64,000 nucleotides of DNA from Pisaster brevispinus (taxonomy: Eukaryota > Echinodermata > Asteroidea > Forcipulatida > Asteriidae), in NCBI GenBank assembly GCA_023634235.1, contig JAMKCF010000006.1, positions 5,735,421 through 5,799,420 of the forward strand, in the 5' to 3' direction. Positions within the stretch are counted from its first letter, which is position 1; every line of letters starts with the position of its first letter. The notes beneath the pieces were generated by a model, which was given only the letters and a program-made list of their open reading frames with translations, made no database searches and had not been told where the DNA came from. Positions 44,201-55,721 of the stretch are shown here, in pieces. The translations under genes were made by a program, and so were the position numbers.

Positions 44201-46184
44201 AAATAATAGTGACTACTAAGTTAGATTGAGGAGAGAGACAGAGTGTGAGCCAAAAAGAGGACATGTACATGTACATGTAGTAAGCTCTTTTAACAAGTAA
44301 ATTTTTTTAACAACCCCATCTATGAATCTTTAAACTGTTTTTATCCCAATTTCCCGTTCGCTTGCAGGTAGCCAACCTTTTTTTTCTTCATAATATTTGT
44401 TTTATTTCAAGCTGGATTTGGTTGTCAATGTCATGACAACAGCACGGTGTCTGGAGTTAGGATTTGTGCTGTGAATTTAAGAGTAATTTTACTGCACCCA
44501 ATTGGCATCATTTTGCTTCCAAATGTATTTAAAACCATATTGGATATTATTTTTTTGCTTAAGTCTTATTTGAGGCAAGGGGGTCTGGAAATGAGGTGTT
44601 AAAGATTTGTTGGAGACAAAATTAAGTGTCCAAATTGGTAACTTCCCAAACTTAAGTATATATACATTGTAAAAACACAAACCAAAAAGCAACCCAAAAA
44701 ACAGACAGAACAGGTTATACTAGTACTAACTCAAACAGGGTTTCCTACATCCTACCAGCTACATGTAGTACAGTAGTAGTGCAGTAATAGGATTTAACAC
44801 TCTCTAGCAGTGCTCTATGATAAATTTGTGTAATGCCACACATTTTAAGCTATAAACTACTTTCTTTTCTTTTTTTGTGTCAATTAGAAAGGTCACAGGT
44901 CACAGGTACAAGCAGCTGTGCTAAGAACTCCTCATTTCTTAAGAAACTTTCTTGCGAGGTGTCAGTGGAGAGGGCAAAATCATACACAGACACCTTCTTG
45001 ACATACCTTCATACAGTATGGGAATGCCCTTTCTGAACAGGACCACCGATGGGATTTTTCTAATATCAAAACGCCTCACAACATCCATGTCGTTGACAAC
45101 TGCTGCTTTGACCTCTGAACTCTCTTTCAACAGATCTGTGTTGACTTGGTTGAAAATGGGAGCAAAGTCTTTGCAGTTCTTGCATCCCGGACCAACTGTA
45201 CGAAAAACAAATGAATGAGATGAGGGGATTGAGTAAAAGTCTTGACATGGCCGGAAAGTTTAACTGAAAATACCTCAGCGAGTATGAAAATTTAAAAACA
45301 AAAACCAAAGCACGTTTACCATCGTACACCGATGTGTGTTAAAGATTGGATCATAGATTGGTAAAAACTCCAAAAATTAATGACAATAAAATCTTAATTG
45401 GTGAGAAGCTCTGCAGCCTTTGATGGAAAAGGATTCCCTTTGTCTTTGAAGTAATTTGGTTTCGATAATTTTTCGCCCCAAAACATTTGAATCTGAGAAA
45501 CAGTTGAATCGTTTCTTAGATTTCTGAGGGTTGGTGTTCGTGTTCGTTCAGGAACGCTGATGCTATTTTAATGTTCGTCTCCATAGAGTCGTCCAAGGTT
45601 TTAAAGAGTTTTTGAAGTGTGGGGTGGACGAGTTTTCGTCTATTTTGCATCTGTGTTAAACATTTTCAAACGAATATGATCTATGTGCGAGTTTTAAAAA
45701 TATGAAATGCATTTCGTTGTTGCAGAATATACTCACTTGGTGAAATCTGGCTTTTCCGTTTGACTCAGTTTCACCTCGTGAAATCGAACAATCTGAGATT
45801 TCACCTCGTGGTTACATTCTGCAACAATGCACTCACATGGAAAATGTAAAGCGCATTGTATGAGGAATACATGGTTGTAAATTCAATCAGTTAAACAAAA
45901 AAGGGCTTTAAAATTCCATCTCCCCAAAAACAAAAACAATATTTATACTTGTCGTACAAGCTGTACTAATCTGTACTAAACTAAGTTAAACCGGAAAGAA
46001 CATTTTGACACATTATGACATTACCAAAATTGACAAGAAGCAAATCGCCCGTGTCGACCCTCTGTTGAAACGCCTCCTTTGTTATCTCAGCGGACGGCTC
46101 GATATTCTCTTGAACGGTTGAGCTGCAAATGCTGAAAACCTGAAGAATGAACAACAATGTGAAAAAACGAGCAGAGAAAGCCAT
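35299..46184 (-). CDS. ER type I membrane protein with two thioredoxin-like domains (TMX/PDI-like), 8 exons
   Basis: Coding exons on the minus strand: 46184-46025, 45195-45007, 42576-42438, 41627-41565, 40611-40510, 37169-37038, 36562-36526, 35439-35299. All junctions are GT-AG and join in frame to 320 residues. Residues 1-22 are a signal peptide (FFTLLFILQVFSIC core). The first thioredoxin-like domain has NFVGPGCKNCKDFAP (Cys58-x2-Cys61) and a cis-Pro-like KIPSV (Pro102). The second (about 135-262) has WLVQFCDPERPQCEAL, where the redox site is replaced by Cys164-x6-Cys171, and RTPYV at the cis-Pro position (214). A transmembrane helix at about 281-302 (GLFVVIVGCLVVFSLVL) is followed by a short basic tail ending KKGV, a canonical KKxx ER-retrieval signal. 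The likely role is disulfide exchange or client holding in the ER lumen. I cannot assign a specific TMX or TXNDC orthologue. Confidence 0.88.
35498..35641. mobile_element. Hairpin MITE (~144 bp) in intron 7
   Basis: The arm 35498-35531 (TAGACTGTGCAAGTCTCGCG, CGTATTCGAACATT) is complemented almost perfectly by 35607-35640. The loop contains two further palindromes, CTTTAACGCGTTAAAG and GGGACCACAGTGGTCCC. Possible TA target duplication at the ends. A diverged fragment of an arm is at about 17788-17812. Confidence 0.85.
35719..36050 (+). mobile_element. Full-length tRNA-derived SINE in intron 7
   Basis: This is the best copy of the family in the window. It runs from CTCTTATATAGCGCAATTC through CAGCTCCCTAAGGAGTATA, CACCAAGCTAAATCAATCAC, GCCCTCACAGGTACCCATTT and GTGTCTTGCTCAGGGACAC to a tRNA-like end whose minus strand has GTGTGGGTTCGAATGCC (B box) and TGGCCAGGTGGGTTA (A box). 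Transcription by Pol III would therefore run on the minus strand, the same strand as the host gene. Confidence 0.75.
36140..36440. repeat. Degenerate AAGTGAGCAAG-rich tract in intron 7
   Basis: Phrases such as GCAAGTGAGTACA, AGTGAGCAAGTACA, GTAAGTAAGTGAGCAAGCGAGC and CAAGTGAGCAAGC recur with irregular spacing. It looks like a diverged short-period tandem repeat. The rest of the intron up to exon 7 (36526) is unassigned. Confidence 0.5.
37452..39190. repeat. 34 bp satellite array, about 51 copies, in intron 5
   Basis: The consensus unit is AGTGGTACAATGTCCGCACT followed by GTGTCACTGCAGAG (34 bp); nearly every unit carries a PstI site. Variants (ATAATG, GTAATG, TCCACACT, TCTACACT, GGCCGC, CACC) recur at fixed distances: TGGAGTAATG at 38717, 38921 and 39125 (204 bp = 6 units), and the ATAATG/AACAATG pair again after 306 bp (9 units). 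That shows higher-order duplication. Because 34 is not a multiple of 3 and no frame has a stop, the plus strand is open for up to 518 codons; this is an artefact, not a gene, and the host gene is on the other strand. Confidence 0.97.
39191..40509. other. Remainder of intron 5 of the thioredoxin-like gene
   Basis: No exon-like segment was found between the satellite and exon 5. Open frames at 39315-39509 and 39781-39993 have no recognisable motif. Confidence 0.4.
40795..41290. mobile_element. Three copies of a short tRNA-like repeat in intron 4
   Basis: 40795-40885 (plus) reads GACCACCAACATAAGGGTGAG, GAGGTTGCAAGTTCAAGTCCC and TTTTTCTTTGTTTAACTC. 40985-41085 is the same in inverted orientation (GAGACCACCAACATTAATCT on the minus strand). 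41185-41290 is a third, plus-strand copy with GGAGGTCCCAGGTGCAAAAT. GGTTGCAAGTTCAAGTCCC resembles a tRNA B box, so a small tRNA-derived SINE is likely. Confidence 0.65.
41295..41560. repeat. 133 bp tandem duplication abutting a splice donor
   Basis: Copy 1 starts TTAAGTACATGCAACAAC at 41295 and copy 2 TTAAGTATATGTAACAAC at 41428. Both contain AAACCATTAAA, CTTTCTAGTTATCCATATGAA and GCAATATTATGAGTT. Copy 2 runs to within a few bases of the GTAAAC donor of exon 4 (exon ends 41565). Confidence 0.75.
42600..45006. other. Intron 2 of the thioredoxin-like gene
   Basis: 42640-42960 is strikingly purine-rich on the plus strand (AGAGAGGAAAAAAGG, GAGAAAGAATGGGGAAAGAGG), so the transcript here is pyrimidine-rich for about 300 nt upstream of exon 3's acceptor. 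A small ACATGTACATGTACATGTA repeat is at 44260-44280. No additional exon was recognised. Confidence 0.45.
45196..46024. other. Intron 1 of the thioredoxin-like gene
   Basis: Contains an inverted repeat around TTTCACCTCGTG: GTTGCAGAATATACTCACTTGGTGAAAT (about 45719) and ATTTCACCTCGTGGTTACATTCTGCAACA (about 45799-45828) form a possible hairpin, probably a small MITE. Nothing else is seen. Confidence 0.45.
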
Positions 46185-46924
46185 TTTACTGCAAGTGATC
46201 GAGTCACTGACTCAGTTTGTTGGTGTGTGTTTGTAGATAGCAGTTGGTTGTATGTGACAAGTGGCGAGTGTTGATGTTATGCTTTACATGGTAACTTTTG
46301 CACACGTGTCGTTTTGTAAAGCGCCCTCAATAGTTTACTATAAACATATTTTTCGAAGGGGGCGCTAAACAATAATATTTACCAGATTGACAAACGGCGC
46401 ACCAGTTGTGTTTTAGCGCATGATTTTTTGTTTACCATAAAAAAGTATAGCCAATAATTAGTTTTAAAATTTAACATACTGCTAAAGTAATTTGTTGTGT
46501 TTTATATTGTCTGTAAAACCTCGAGTTACACCTAGGCATTTACTTACAGGGGCGGGGCTGCCCTCCCGATTCCGGCGCCAACAGCAGGGACATTTCGGGC
46601 ATAGTAAGGAGGAAACAACTGGACAAGAAACAAAACAAAAACACAACCAAAACACTTGTTTATAAACCATAAATCATAGTTTAGAAATCTTTAATGCAAG
46701 TTGTCGTTTGTAAAGCAATACGTCAATATTATTTATGAACCACTACGTTCTTGGATGTTCATTTAAAACGGTTTACAAACCTTAAGATTTGTTGTCATTG
46801 TTAATCGAACTATGGTTGATCCCGAATCTAAAAGCAACTATAATTATAACCCAATGGTTTACAAATAAAATTAAGCACAAAAGGTAGCTAAGCACAACAT
46901 AATTATACTTACCAAAATAAGGTT
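46185..46924. promoter_or_regulatory. 5' flank of the thioredoxin-like gene
   Basis: No TATA box is obvious. An AP-1-like TGACTCA is at 46208-46214, partly overlapping GAGTCACTGACTC, and ACACGTGTCG is near 46299. Presence alone does not show function. From 46400 on the sequence is AT-rich and unassigned. Confidence 0.25.
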
Positions 46925-47050
46925 ACCAGCCAAACTGCCATGTCACACGTACAAGTTGTGACTGGTATCCTGCTCATTTCTGCTAAGCAGACAATTGTTA
47001 AGCAATATTTTCTGCTTAATTAGGCAGCTCAATGAAACTGGACCCAGAAC
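46925..47050 (-). repeat. Inverted copy of the 17995-18250 dispersed repeat
   Basis: TTGTGACTGGTATCCTGCTCA is followed by a stem-like TTTCTGCTAAGCAGA, TTGTTAAGCAATATTTTCTGC and CAGCTCAATGAAACTGGACCC. The final segment recurs as AAGCAGCTCTATGAAATTGG near 47830. Non-coding. Confidence 0.65.
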
Positions 47051-47356
47051 GTAGTGATTCGTAGCCCTACTGATCTTGGGACCCTTGACATATCTAGTTT
47101 AATACTGATTACCAATATAGTTGCGCCTGTAGCTTTACTTATAAGGTAATTGAGTGCCTGATTAATTTTGGCCTCCTCAGTCAATTAAATTAGGAGACCA
47201 CAAGTTCATTGTTTTCAGTAGATCTCTTTGATAATCCAAGATTATTTCATTTGAATTTATTGGAGCATGACAGTTAAACATGATTGTCGTGGACATCGGT
47301 TACCGGTAATGGCATTATATGGCAGTCCGGGACACTCGGGGAAACCGCCGCAGCGC

Positions 47357-47528
47357 GCCGGTGTCCTATGGGGAAAATCTGTCACCCGGAGTTTCTGTCC
47401 CCCCCCCCCCCCCCCCCCTATGGAAAACTGACACGGGCTGAAGGAAGTTTATTTCAAAGAGGGCGCTATCAGAAGATGTTAGTACACCGTTCGCCTTAAG
47501 GGGGACAGAATCTCCTGCCACACCGGCT
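47357..47528. mobile_element. Short MITE with ~30 bp terminal inverted repeats (copy 2)
   Basis: It begins CCGGTGTCCTATGGGG, has a C run at about 47400-47418, and ends GGGGGACAGAATCTCCTGCC, ACACCGG. The right end is the reverse complement of the left end of copy 1 at 13929. The internal AAAGAGGGCGCTATCAG also matches copy 1 inverted. Confidence 0.7.
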
Positions 47529-50528
47529 GCCAATACAATGCTCTGGCACCTATGGGGCGCCGTTTGTCAATTTAAGGTTAAGCACATTTGTTGACACATT
47601 TTTACTATCATAAATTATAACAATTAGATGTAAACCATAGGAAGTGTTGCAAAAATTATTGATATATTATTACAATGCCTATGGCACATTATGGGGCACC
47701 GTTTGTCAATGAATTATTGTTTAGCTCATTATTATGCCTTGTTTTAACTGCCACGGTTTATAACAATAGAACCTGCTGCCAAAATTGTGTTGATGTTTAC
47801 ATTACGTAAAGTAGTGCTCTATACTCTCTTAAGCAGCTCTATGAAATTGGGCCCTGTTCAATAACAATACTGTTTTCCCATTACTCTCGCCACTTTCTTT
47901 GTGTTTGTTTTAAATGCATCCATTTGAGAGAGGAAATGAAGTGTGACTTATACATGTCTCTGTTAAAAAATAAAAAAAATAAAAAAAGTGCATTTCTATT
48001 TTAGGCGATTCTACAAAATGCCCGGGCTACCATTGTCGACATTTTAAGGTTGCAATAAGTTTGACAATCGACCGTACCTCAATGAGAACGCCATTTGTTG
48101 CATGAACAAAATGCGGAGAGCAAAACTCCGATATTTTGAGTATACTGTAACAGATAAAACGACATGGGGAAACTATATTCTTGCAATTGGAATTTACCCT
48201 TTTGAGCTAATTTTCCACTGCAACCGTCCCACGTGATAAACTAATTAGTACTGGATGCACAGCTCTGAATTACTGTAATGCCATCCTCTTCTTTCCTCTG
48301 TTGGGGTCTTAGTTATAGTGGTCCTCTATATGGCCTTTGCCGCGAGGGTTATTTAAGGAGGGTTGGTGAGCCGTGGTGGAGTGCCTAGCTGTACTTCAGC
48401 ACACAGACAGGTTGTCATTTATACAAATATTTCCAAGTTCCTGGACTTCGTCGAGCGCTTTGTGGATGTTTGTGGGGGGGGGGGGGGTTGACCCAAATGC
48501 GCATGTATATGGCAGCCATCTTAGCTCCTTTGGATGAGACGCTGAGACCGAGCGAACGTTCCTCCAAGAAGTGACCTGCTGGAGAGAGGGCGCTCGTCAT
48601 GGAGTTTAGTTTGGCTGAACTTTTCGCAGAGAGAAAACATTTTGAATTTAATTATTTCATGGAATAGAAAGACAGTTTGTTTGTAATTATTAGCAAGTGT
48701 GATAATGAGGCCACACCACCAGGTGTGCCAGGATGCTCTGTGCTTTTTAATCATTTCAAGCGATTTAAACTAGGGCACAATATGAACCTAGATTTGTAAA
48801 ACAGATCAAAGAAGCGATATAAGTAGTAATAAAAATAATAAAAATAAATACAATACCGGCAATTAGTTTTACGAATTAATTGTGACCAAAGTAGTCCATT
48901 CTAGCCTGTAGTCTAATTATATGTTAATTTTATACTTCTTATACTGCAAGTCACAGATGGTGTTTGTTCACCTCTTCGTAAATATTATAGTACCATTGTT
49001 TCGAATCTTTGGGGTTTTCTTCCTGAACGAGAAAAAAAGAAAAGAAAGATAAAACAAATCTGCAAGTGTTACAAACATCTCAATTGATCAACTGCCCTTA
49101 CGAAGAAAGGTATCAGTTATCTCCCCATGCATTTTATGGATTGACGATCTTCACGACCATCGTGTTCTATATTATGATCATGCTCCAATAAGCTCAATTT
49201 GAAAATCTAATCATAGTGTTTAGGATTCACACGAATAACAGCGGGTAAAACTGCCAGTAGGCGAGCAACTGTGGGCGTGGCGACATTGAGGGGAGTCATT
49301 ATAATGTAGTTTAACGTAACCACAATGTCGAGTGACTGTAGTGACGGACAACGCTTTGCGACTGTCCCGGTTGTTAGGGAGTACAGCAACGACTATAATT
49401 TATGTTTCTCCAGAAACCGTTGTAAAAATATCCGTCAACAACCATCGTGTCCAGGCCTTCAACAGATAATTTGATAGGCATTATAATAGGGAAGCATACA
49501 TTGAATTTCGTCTACATTATTTCAACGTGTACAGTGTTGCTTTCTAACAATCTTCAAGGACCGGCGATGGAAGTTCCAATCAAAATCAGGCGTCGTTACA
49601 TTTAATTTGTTGAAGTTAATTAGTTACCTTGATTGACAGTGGCAGTCGCAGTTCCGTTGCTCACAACATTATTCAAGAAGTAAGTCAATGATTCACACTT
49701 AGTGGTCATCAATCCAATAGAAGAACGAAAAATGTCACAATTGATGATTATTGCTTTTACTAAAATTTGTCATAAAGACAAAGTTAGGGGGTACAGGCTT
49801 GGTCGAAATTGAAACAAGCGTATATTATTTTCAATCTGAAAGCTCACTGATGTTAAAATTCATACGTGGCCACCGAGTTGAATGACAATTCCACAGGTTT
49901 TTTTTTCTATGGTGTTTGAAAACTGGAAAATAAATTTAATATTTTCAAAACAATCGATGTTCTTCCCATTTAAACTAACAATAGTCCCAAAGCGTTTACC
50001 TTAAAACAAACATTATTGAAGTTATGTCGATTTCGCATAAACTAACAAATTATAAATATTGAATTAAACTGTTCGTACTTTCAGTCTTGGAACCCTTGAA
50101 CCACAGTTTAATATTTAAAGCCAAATCGTTGCACCTGTAGCTTTATCTATAGGTGATTTATTGCCCAGTTAATTGTGGCCTTCTCTGTCAATCAATGTGG
50201 ATACCATGAGTTATTGGGTAATCATTTGTACCTTTTTTAAAATTTTGTTTACATCCCTCGGATAACCCAAGGTTGAGTTTGACTTGGTTATAGCTCGAGG
50301 TCTTAGATGTTTGAACTGTTTGGTAGTTCAATAGAACTTGTGGAGATTTATAATGGTTGAAATATGTTGTTTTTATAAGACATCGGACATACACGTGGTA
50401 AATTAAATTTTGATCTCTATACAGTGTGTCGTTGTGATATGAGAAATAAAAACACTACAATTTATTATATATATATATTTATGTTTACACTTATGTGCTT
50501 AAGAAACTTCTTTGCGGTCTATAGCCGC
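47529..50528. other. Intergenic, no gene seen
   Basis: Two nearby phrases repeat: ATGGGGCGCCGTTTGTCAATTTAA (about 47551) and ATGGGGCACCGTTTGTCAATGAAT (about 47691), about 140 bp apart, a small direct duplication. There is a G run at 48475-48487. A 22-codon frame starting at 48599 (MEFSLAELFAERK) has no support as a gene. The rest is AT-rich and unassigned. Confidence 0.35.
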
Positions 50529-50722
50529 GTTCGCATTGGACTTAAAATGGTTAACTTACTGCCGAAAATTGTTAACTTACCGATGTTAAGTCCAAATGCG
50601 AACAGCCGGTAACTTACCGGGGTGGTAAATTACCGCCACAGTGCTGTTAACTTAACAGGCCGATTCGAGTCGCGGTAACTTAACAATGTTAACTTAACAG
50701 GGACAAGAAGTCCAATGCGAAC
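50529..50722. mobile_element. MITE with perfect 15 bp inverted ends and clustered TTAAC motifs
   Basis: GTTCGCATTGGACTT at 50529-50543 is the exact reverse complement of AAGTCCAATGCGAAC at 50708-50722. An internal near-copy AAGTCCAAATGCGAAC lies at 50588-50603. Between them GTTAACTTAC / GGTAACTTAC / GTTAACTTAACAG phrases recur at least six times, in part as palindromes (GTTAAC). No coding capacity. Confidence 0.75.
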
Positions 50723-53700
50723 TTGACTTATATTCAAGTGACAATTATATCAGTTACTGTGGCGCCTCCCTGCCTACGTTACTTAAAAAGAGAATGCAGA
50801 AAAACACATTAAAGTTTAATATTAAACGGCAAAACATAAACAAGGGGGTAATTGTTATATAGTTTCCTATTGCCGTGAGGCAAGTAAATATTAAATCAGC
50901 TTCCCCTCCAAGGTAAAATAGACATCGTGAGCAATGTTTAACTATAGAAACTTTTAAGTGAACATTAAACAGTGGGTGAAATCCCTGAAATGATTATGGG
51001 CCAAACAAGAATATCACTAAACGGACAATATTTGCTGGTATCTCTGTTTTCTATACGAACGATTGAGATGGTTTGAATACAGACAAACAAATTCACTACG
51101 CCTTAACAGAACGGAACTGCAAACCTTAAGAAAAGGAGCATTTCCAATGCCAGGTTCGACAGTTAAAAATGTATTGTCTTCATCAGATTTTTTGTCTTCT
51201 GTATGATAGTCGTTCATCTATAATAGACAGGTGTTTTTGTCCATATAATTTGGTATCCTTCTACCTTTCTGTCTCCCTTAAGTTAATGGCATTCCCTGAC
51301 CGTCTACATGATGTTTATCCAACTTGGCACCATGACATAATTGCCTGCTTGGAACATATGCCCTTGGTTAAAAAATGTTCTTTTCTTTATGAAGACCCCG
51401 TGGCATTGTAGGTTGCACGGTGCGGAGTGGAAACGCTTGCGGGCCCGTCAAAGTTGAAGGTGAAGGGCATTCTTCTTGCCGGGAAACACAATGGTACGTT
51501 TTATGCAACGATGAATATCTTTTCTATTTACGGGTTTTGATCGCGACTTCTAGGTGACAACAAGGTCTAGACTGTATTAATCGAACAGTGGATTCGGTAC
51601 AGTAAAATGAAAGGCTGTGGACAATAGCTTTGAAGTTGTCATCTTAATCAAGTCAGTAGGGAAGTGTTTTTGAGGTTTTTTTTTAAAAGGGGGGTCTGTT
51701 CACGCTTGGAATGTAGCAAGTGGCTCGTTCCTTTGAATTGTTCCGAGAGGCCTGGGGGAAAGGTGACCCAATTTAATCTTGTAAGCTCCCGACAGATGAC
51801 CCACTGGCTTTTATAACTCGGGCCGCCGTGATGGGAAAATGACCAAATAATTATTGACCTTGCGCCCTTAAGGTATGGTAAACTAATTTTAAGGCGTGAA
51901 AAATTAATTTGAGGTATTGGTTGTTTACAGGTTTAGAGTAAGATGCCGGCGGAGAGATGAGTATCTTGGTCTAACTTTTACCCCCCACCCATCGATAATT
52001 GCAGTTCTCATTTCCAATATGAAGCTATTAAGCCTGATTTTGGAGGAAAATAAGATGGGCACTAAACCACGATATTGATTTTTATTCAGTAACGGTTAGA
52101 AATTGCCACATTGTGTCAAATGAGAGAGATTTGGACCTGGCAAACGGAGTTAAAAAATAACGCTTGGCGCAGGAACTTCCTCTTCAGCAGTAACAGGTGA
52201 CCAGCAAAAGTACCATCCCCCACTACTACTTTGCTCAGCAAAATAGTGGATAAGCAATTATAGGCCCTATTATTTTCTTTTTAGCGCGGCCGTATAATCC
52301 GCGATCTAATGACGTTTTAGGGCAGCTACTATACTGGTTGCTGATCCCAGCAATATCCTATGTATTGATTATCGGCACGGTGTTCAATAAAAGGGGGACA
52401 CTCATGCCTATTGGTGATATTGTGGGAGGGCTTGGTTTTCTTATCAAGAGCAAAATAAGCGTCCAACCAGTCAATGTAAAATAAACGCACATGTGTGCGT
52501 TTATATAATATTTTCATTCAAACACTCAATCACTAAAAAAGATTTCTCGGCAATGAAACACGAGGGTCTGGAAATCACTGCATGACCGGTAACAAATTAT
52601 AACATAATTCCCCTGTAAAAAAAAATGCATTGCATTGCAGCATCCGTGCTGGACATTCGATCGCAAACCCATCCTTCCCCGTGCCGTGCATCTTCTTTGG
52701 GCCATTTCGGCGAACCATAAGGCTCTAGTGCTGTTCATCTTCCAAAATGACACCCCGGTAGAAAATCAACGTTGTATACCTAACCCCATCCTAACCCCTT
52801 TTTACCCCGACTCCGCACTTGCCCACTATACGACATCCCCTTCATTATTGAAAAGCTGTAGTTCAGTTAAGCAAAACTCCAATGTGAAACTCAATGTCAA
52901 ACTCAATGCCAAGACTCACTTCGCGCCTTCCAGTGTTCGTGAAATTAGTCAGCATACTTGGCTCAACCTTTCAATCTCGATCTTGACCCTGTTGTTCATC
53001 TCATTCCCTCATTATTTCAATTAGAAAATGTAGGACACGGGTTTTATTTTCTTCGAGCAGACAAAACACAGCTGCAAAACGCGGTGGTGGAATCGGTGTT
53101 TTCTAAAAAACACACCGACCTTTTCGCTACCCTCTTGACCTATCAGCCTACCAGCATCAAACTCACAGCGACATCCCTTATCAGGTTTCTTGTGTACATC
53201 GCAGGACCCAGTCAATGGGAGCTTGCTACCAGAAGCAAATTGTCTCCCACTGGTTGTTTAATCATTTTGAATATTGAACATTACTCCGGACATAATTTGA
53301 TACGTTGTAAACCCAATGCGCGTCACGTTCACATCGTAGATTCATATTCACCGACTGTATTTATATCAAGCATTGTGAAAATGACACCTTTGTGTTTTTT
53401 CTCGCACAACGGTGCACGGCGCAAGGATGAGAAACAGAAGTTCGACCACTTCTCAACTTTGCCACCTTTTTAATGGGAAAATCTAAGTAAGGGGATACCA
53501 TTTCCTTTTCAAAATTAACTTATCCCTTTAAAGGCACCGTGCCGTCGCGTGTTACAATGAAGACCACGAAACACAAACAACTTAATAACGACCTCCTTTC
53601 TCAGATTGAAAATAATTCAGGTCATCAGGGGTCACAGCCGCGCGTTCGTTAGGGTCGTGTTAAATCTCCTTTTTTTTTCTTCCACCAAGGATGTATCTTC

Positions 53701-54819
53701 TCCTCCAAAGGGTCGAAGCAAGCAGGAGCTTGTCGTGCTAAATTTTTTTCGGTTAGCCCGACAAGTTGCAGGGGAATTTTTTTTTTGTCAAAATGTACAA
53801 ACAGAAATAACCTGACACGTGTGGATGCTCAACATTATTTCCTTTTCAAAGAATTTGAGAATGCAGCGGAATATGTGGCATATTTAATGTTATCATATCC
53901 AATGTAAGTGGGTCAACGGTGACAACTGGTGACCTCATCCGTCAGTATGGACACGCATTTCCCCTATTTATACTGGTTTTCTTTTTACTGATCAGGAATT
54001 CATGCACGGGATACTTGACACAATTCCGAAACCACCAAATGTCGGCTTGCACAGTCACCTTAAAAAAAAAACACGAACTTGTGAAATTTTCTTTCCAACT
54101 TCTCAACTCTATATCCTTTGTTTTATATAAAACAGCTTGTACGCTCAAGACGTTGTTTTGACTCCAAAAATACATAGAACCACTTACCAATAACACAATT
54201 ATTTACTACTTATACCTACGTCCTAAGCACACAGCTCACCCAACACCTACCACCCATTTCATTTAGAAAATGCGTTAACCAGGCCAATGTTTACATTGTA
54301 AAGAAAACCTCTGGATTCCAGATCAAATTTGAGTTGGAATTGGAAATATTAAATTTTAGTTTGCGTTGCACTTCGGGGGTGGGGGGGGGGGGGGGTGGCA
54401 ATGGTGGCATTTAGAACCAGATTAAGCAAACAAGGTATTTATTTTATGTATTTTTTTTAAGCCGATGAATGACTCTTCATCAAGCCGTTACATCATTCAG
54501 CACAACCATACATTTTTTTTAAACTGTAGGTCCCCAACCACTGTTGAAATTTGCTTTTGTCCACACTAAATTGATGATCATGCTTGCACACTACCCCTGT
54601 TAATAATTGTTAGATTTCATGCTCGATCGATCGTTCAGTCGATCAGTCGATCGATCGATCCTTGTGTGTTTTCCAAAGTCAACTGCAAAGCAAAGGTTTG
54701 CACATTAACTTGGAGAGTCATTTGACATCTGAGAGCAACTCAACACGAATCACTCGGCATTTGGCACATGCTCCTTTCACCATAACATCATTGTGATAAA
54801 AATAAATGCTTCGGAGGAA

Positions 54820-54851
<32 letters not shown>

Positions 54852-55721
54852 CACAGCCGTAACAGTCTGCAAAATGTCACGTGGCACTATACCCTCGGTG
54901 ATGACAGCCCAGCATCGGCATCAGCTGGGCACTGTTCCCCCAGAAACTGCATCAACACTATGGACCAGTTCAGTCAGTGGTGTAAGTTGTGTGGTGCGGA
55001 GTGCGTCTGAATAGCAGTACAGACCCATCGATATACAAACATATGTTATTCTACTCCCTGATGGTTTACTATGGACGTTTGTCATGCTATAATGCTCCAC
55101 TGGTCCTGAGCAATGATTAAGGCTGCTAGAGTCACATACCAGGTGTGAGGCTTAGGTGATATGTGGCGACTAAAGGCACTACCCCTGGCTTTGACCATGC
55201 TTTGACGGACCGCTCAGATTTAGCCTGTCACCTGGGTGGTTGGGGGTTAACTTCAGTTGGGATGACAGCCGTGTCGCTTGGTATACCGCGCATGATCTAA
55301 CGTTTGGAGTGTGAAACTTTCACTGTCTGTTTCGGGTCCACTTCACATACTGAGAGGGGCCGATTCAAAAAGGGGGGAAATAGAAAAGAAATAATATAAA
55401 TCATATCTTTAACACAGCACCGACTGCAAACAAAGGCTTGTTATAGAACTCGCACATGTGACGCCTTCGGGTGTACCTGGAACCGACACGGGATTTTCAA
55501 CACGCACGTCATGGTTACGCTCTGTGGGTCCGCCGCAGCAAGAGACTGTATTACTCCAGCGCACACAGGGCAATACGACTCGCAACGGCTGGCTTGGTTT
55601 TTTATATGAAAAAAATGACAAAACCGCGACACACGGACTCCCAATTATGATTGATACTTTTTATCGTGTGTTATAGAATCCCAAATAAACCGTACTTAGT
55701 TCATTCTTAGTTGCTTCCGAG
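50723..55721. other. Intergenic, no convincing gene
   Basis: Two overlapping plus-strand frames, 52635-53024 (129 codons) and 52958-53473 (171 codons), are the longest unexplained non-repeat frames of the window, but neither shows a domain, signal peptide or splice context that I recognise. Other contents: a GATC-rich patch at 54625-54660, a G run at 54378-54395, a 31-base A run at about 54821-54851, and CAGCCCAGC...GCTGGGCAC (54907-54932), a short stem. Confidence 0.35.

Noticed and set aside
48533..48601. 22-codon frame starting MEFSLAELFAERK near 48599 as a micropeptide
   Set aside because: The frame is short, has no splice or homology support, and its direction and context give no independent evidence.
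54821..54851. 31-base A run as a processed pseudogene tail
   Set aside because: No gene-like sequence lies on its 5' side, so it is treated as a simple repeat.
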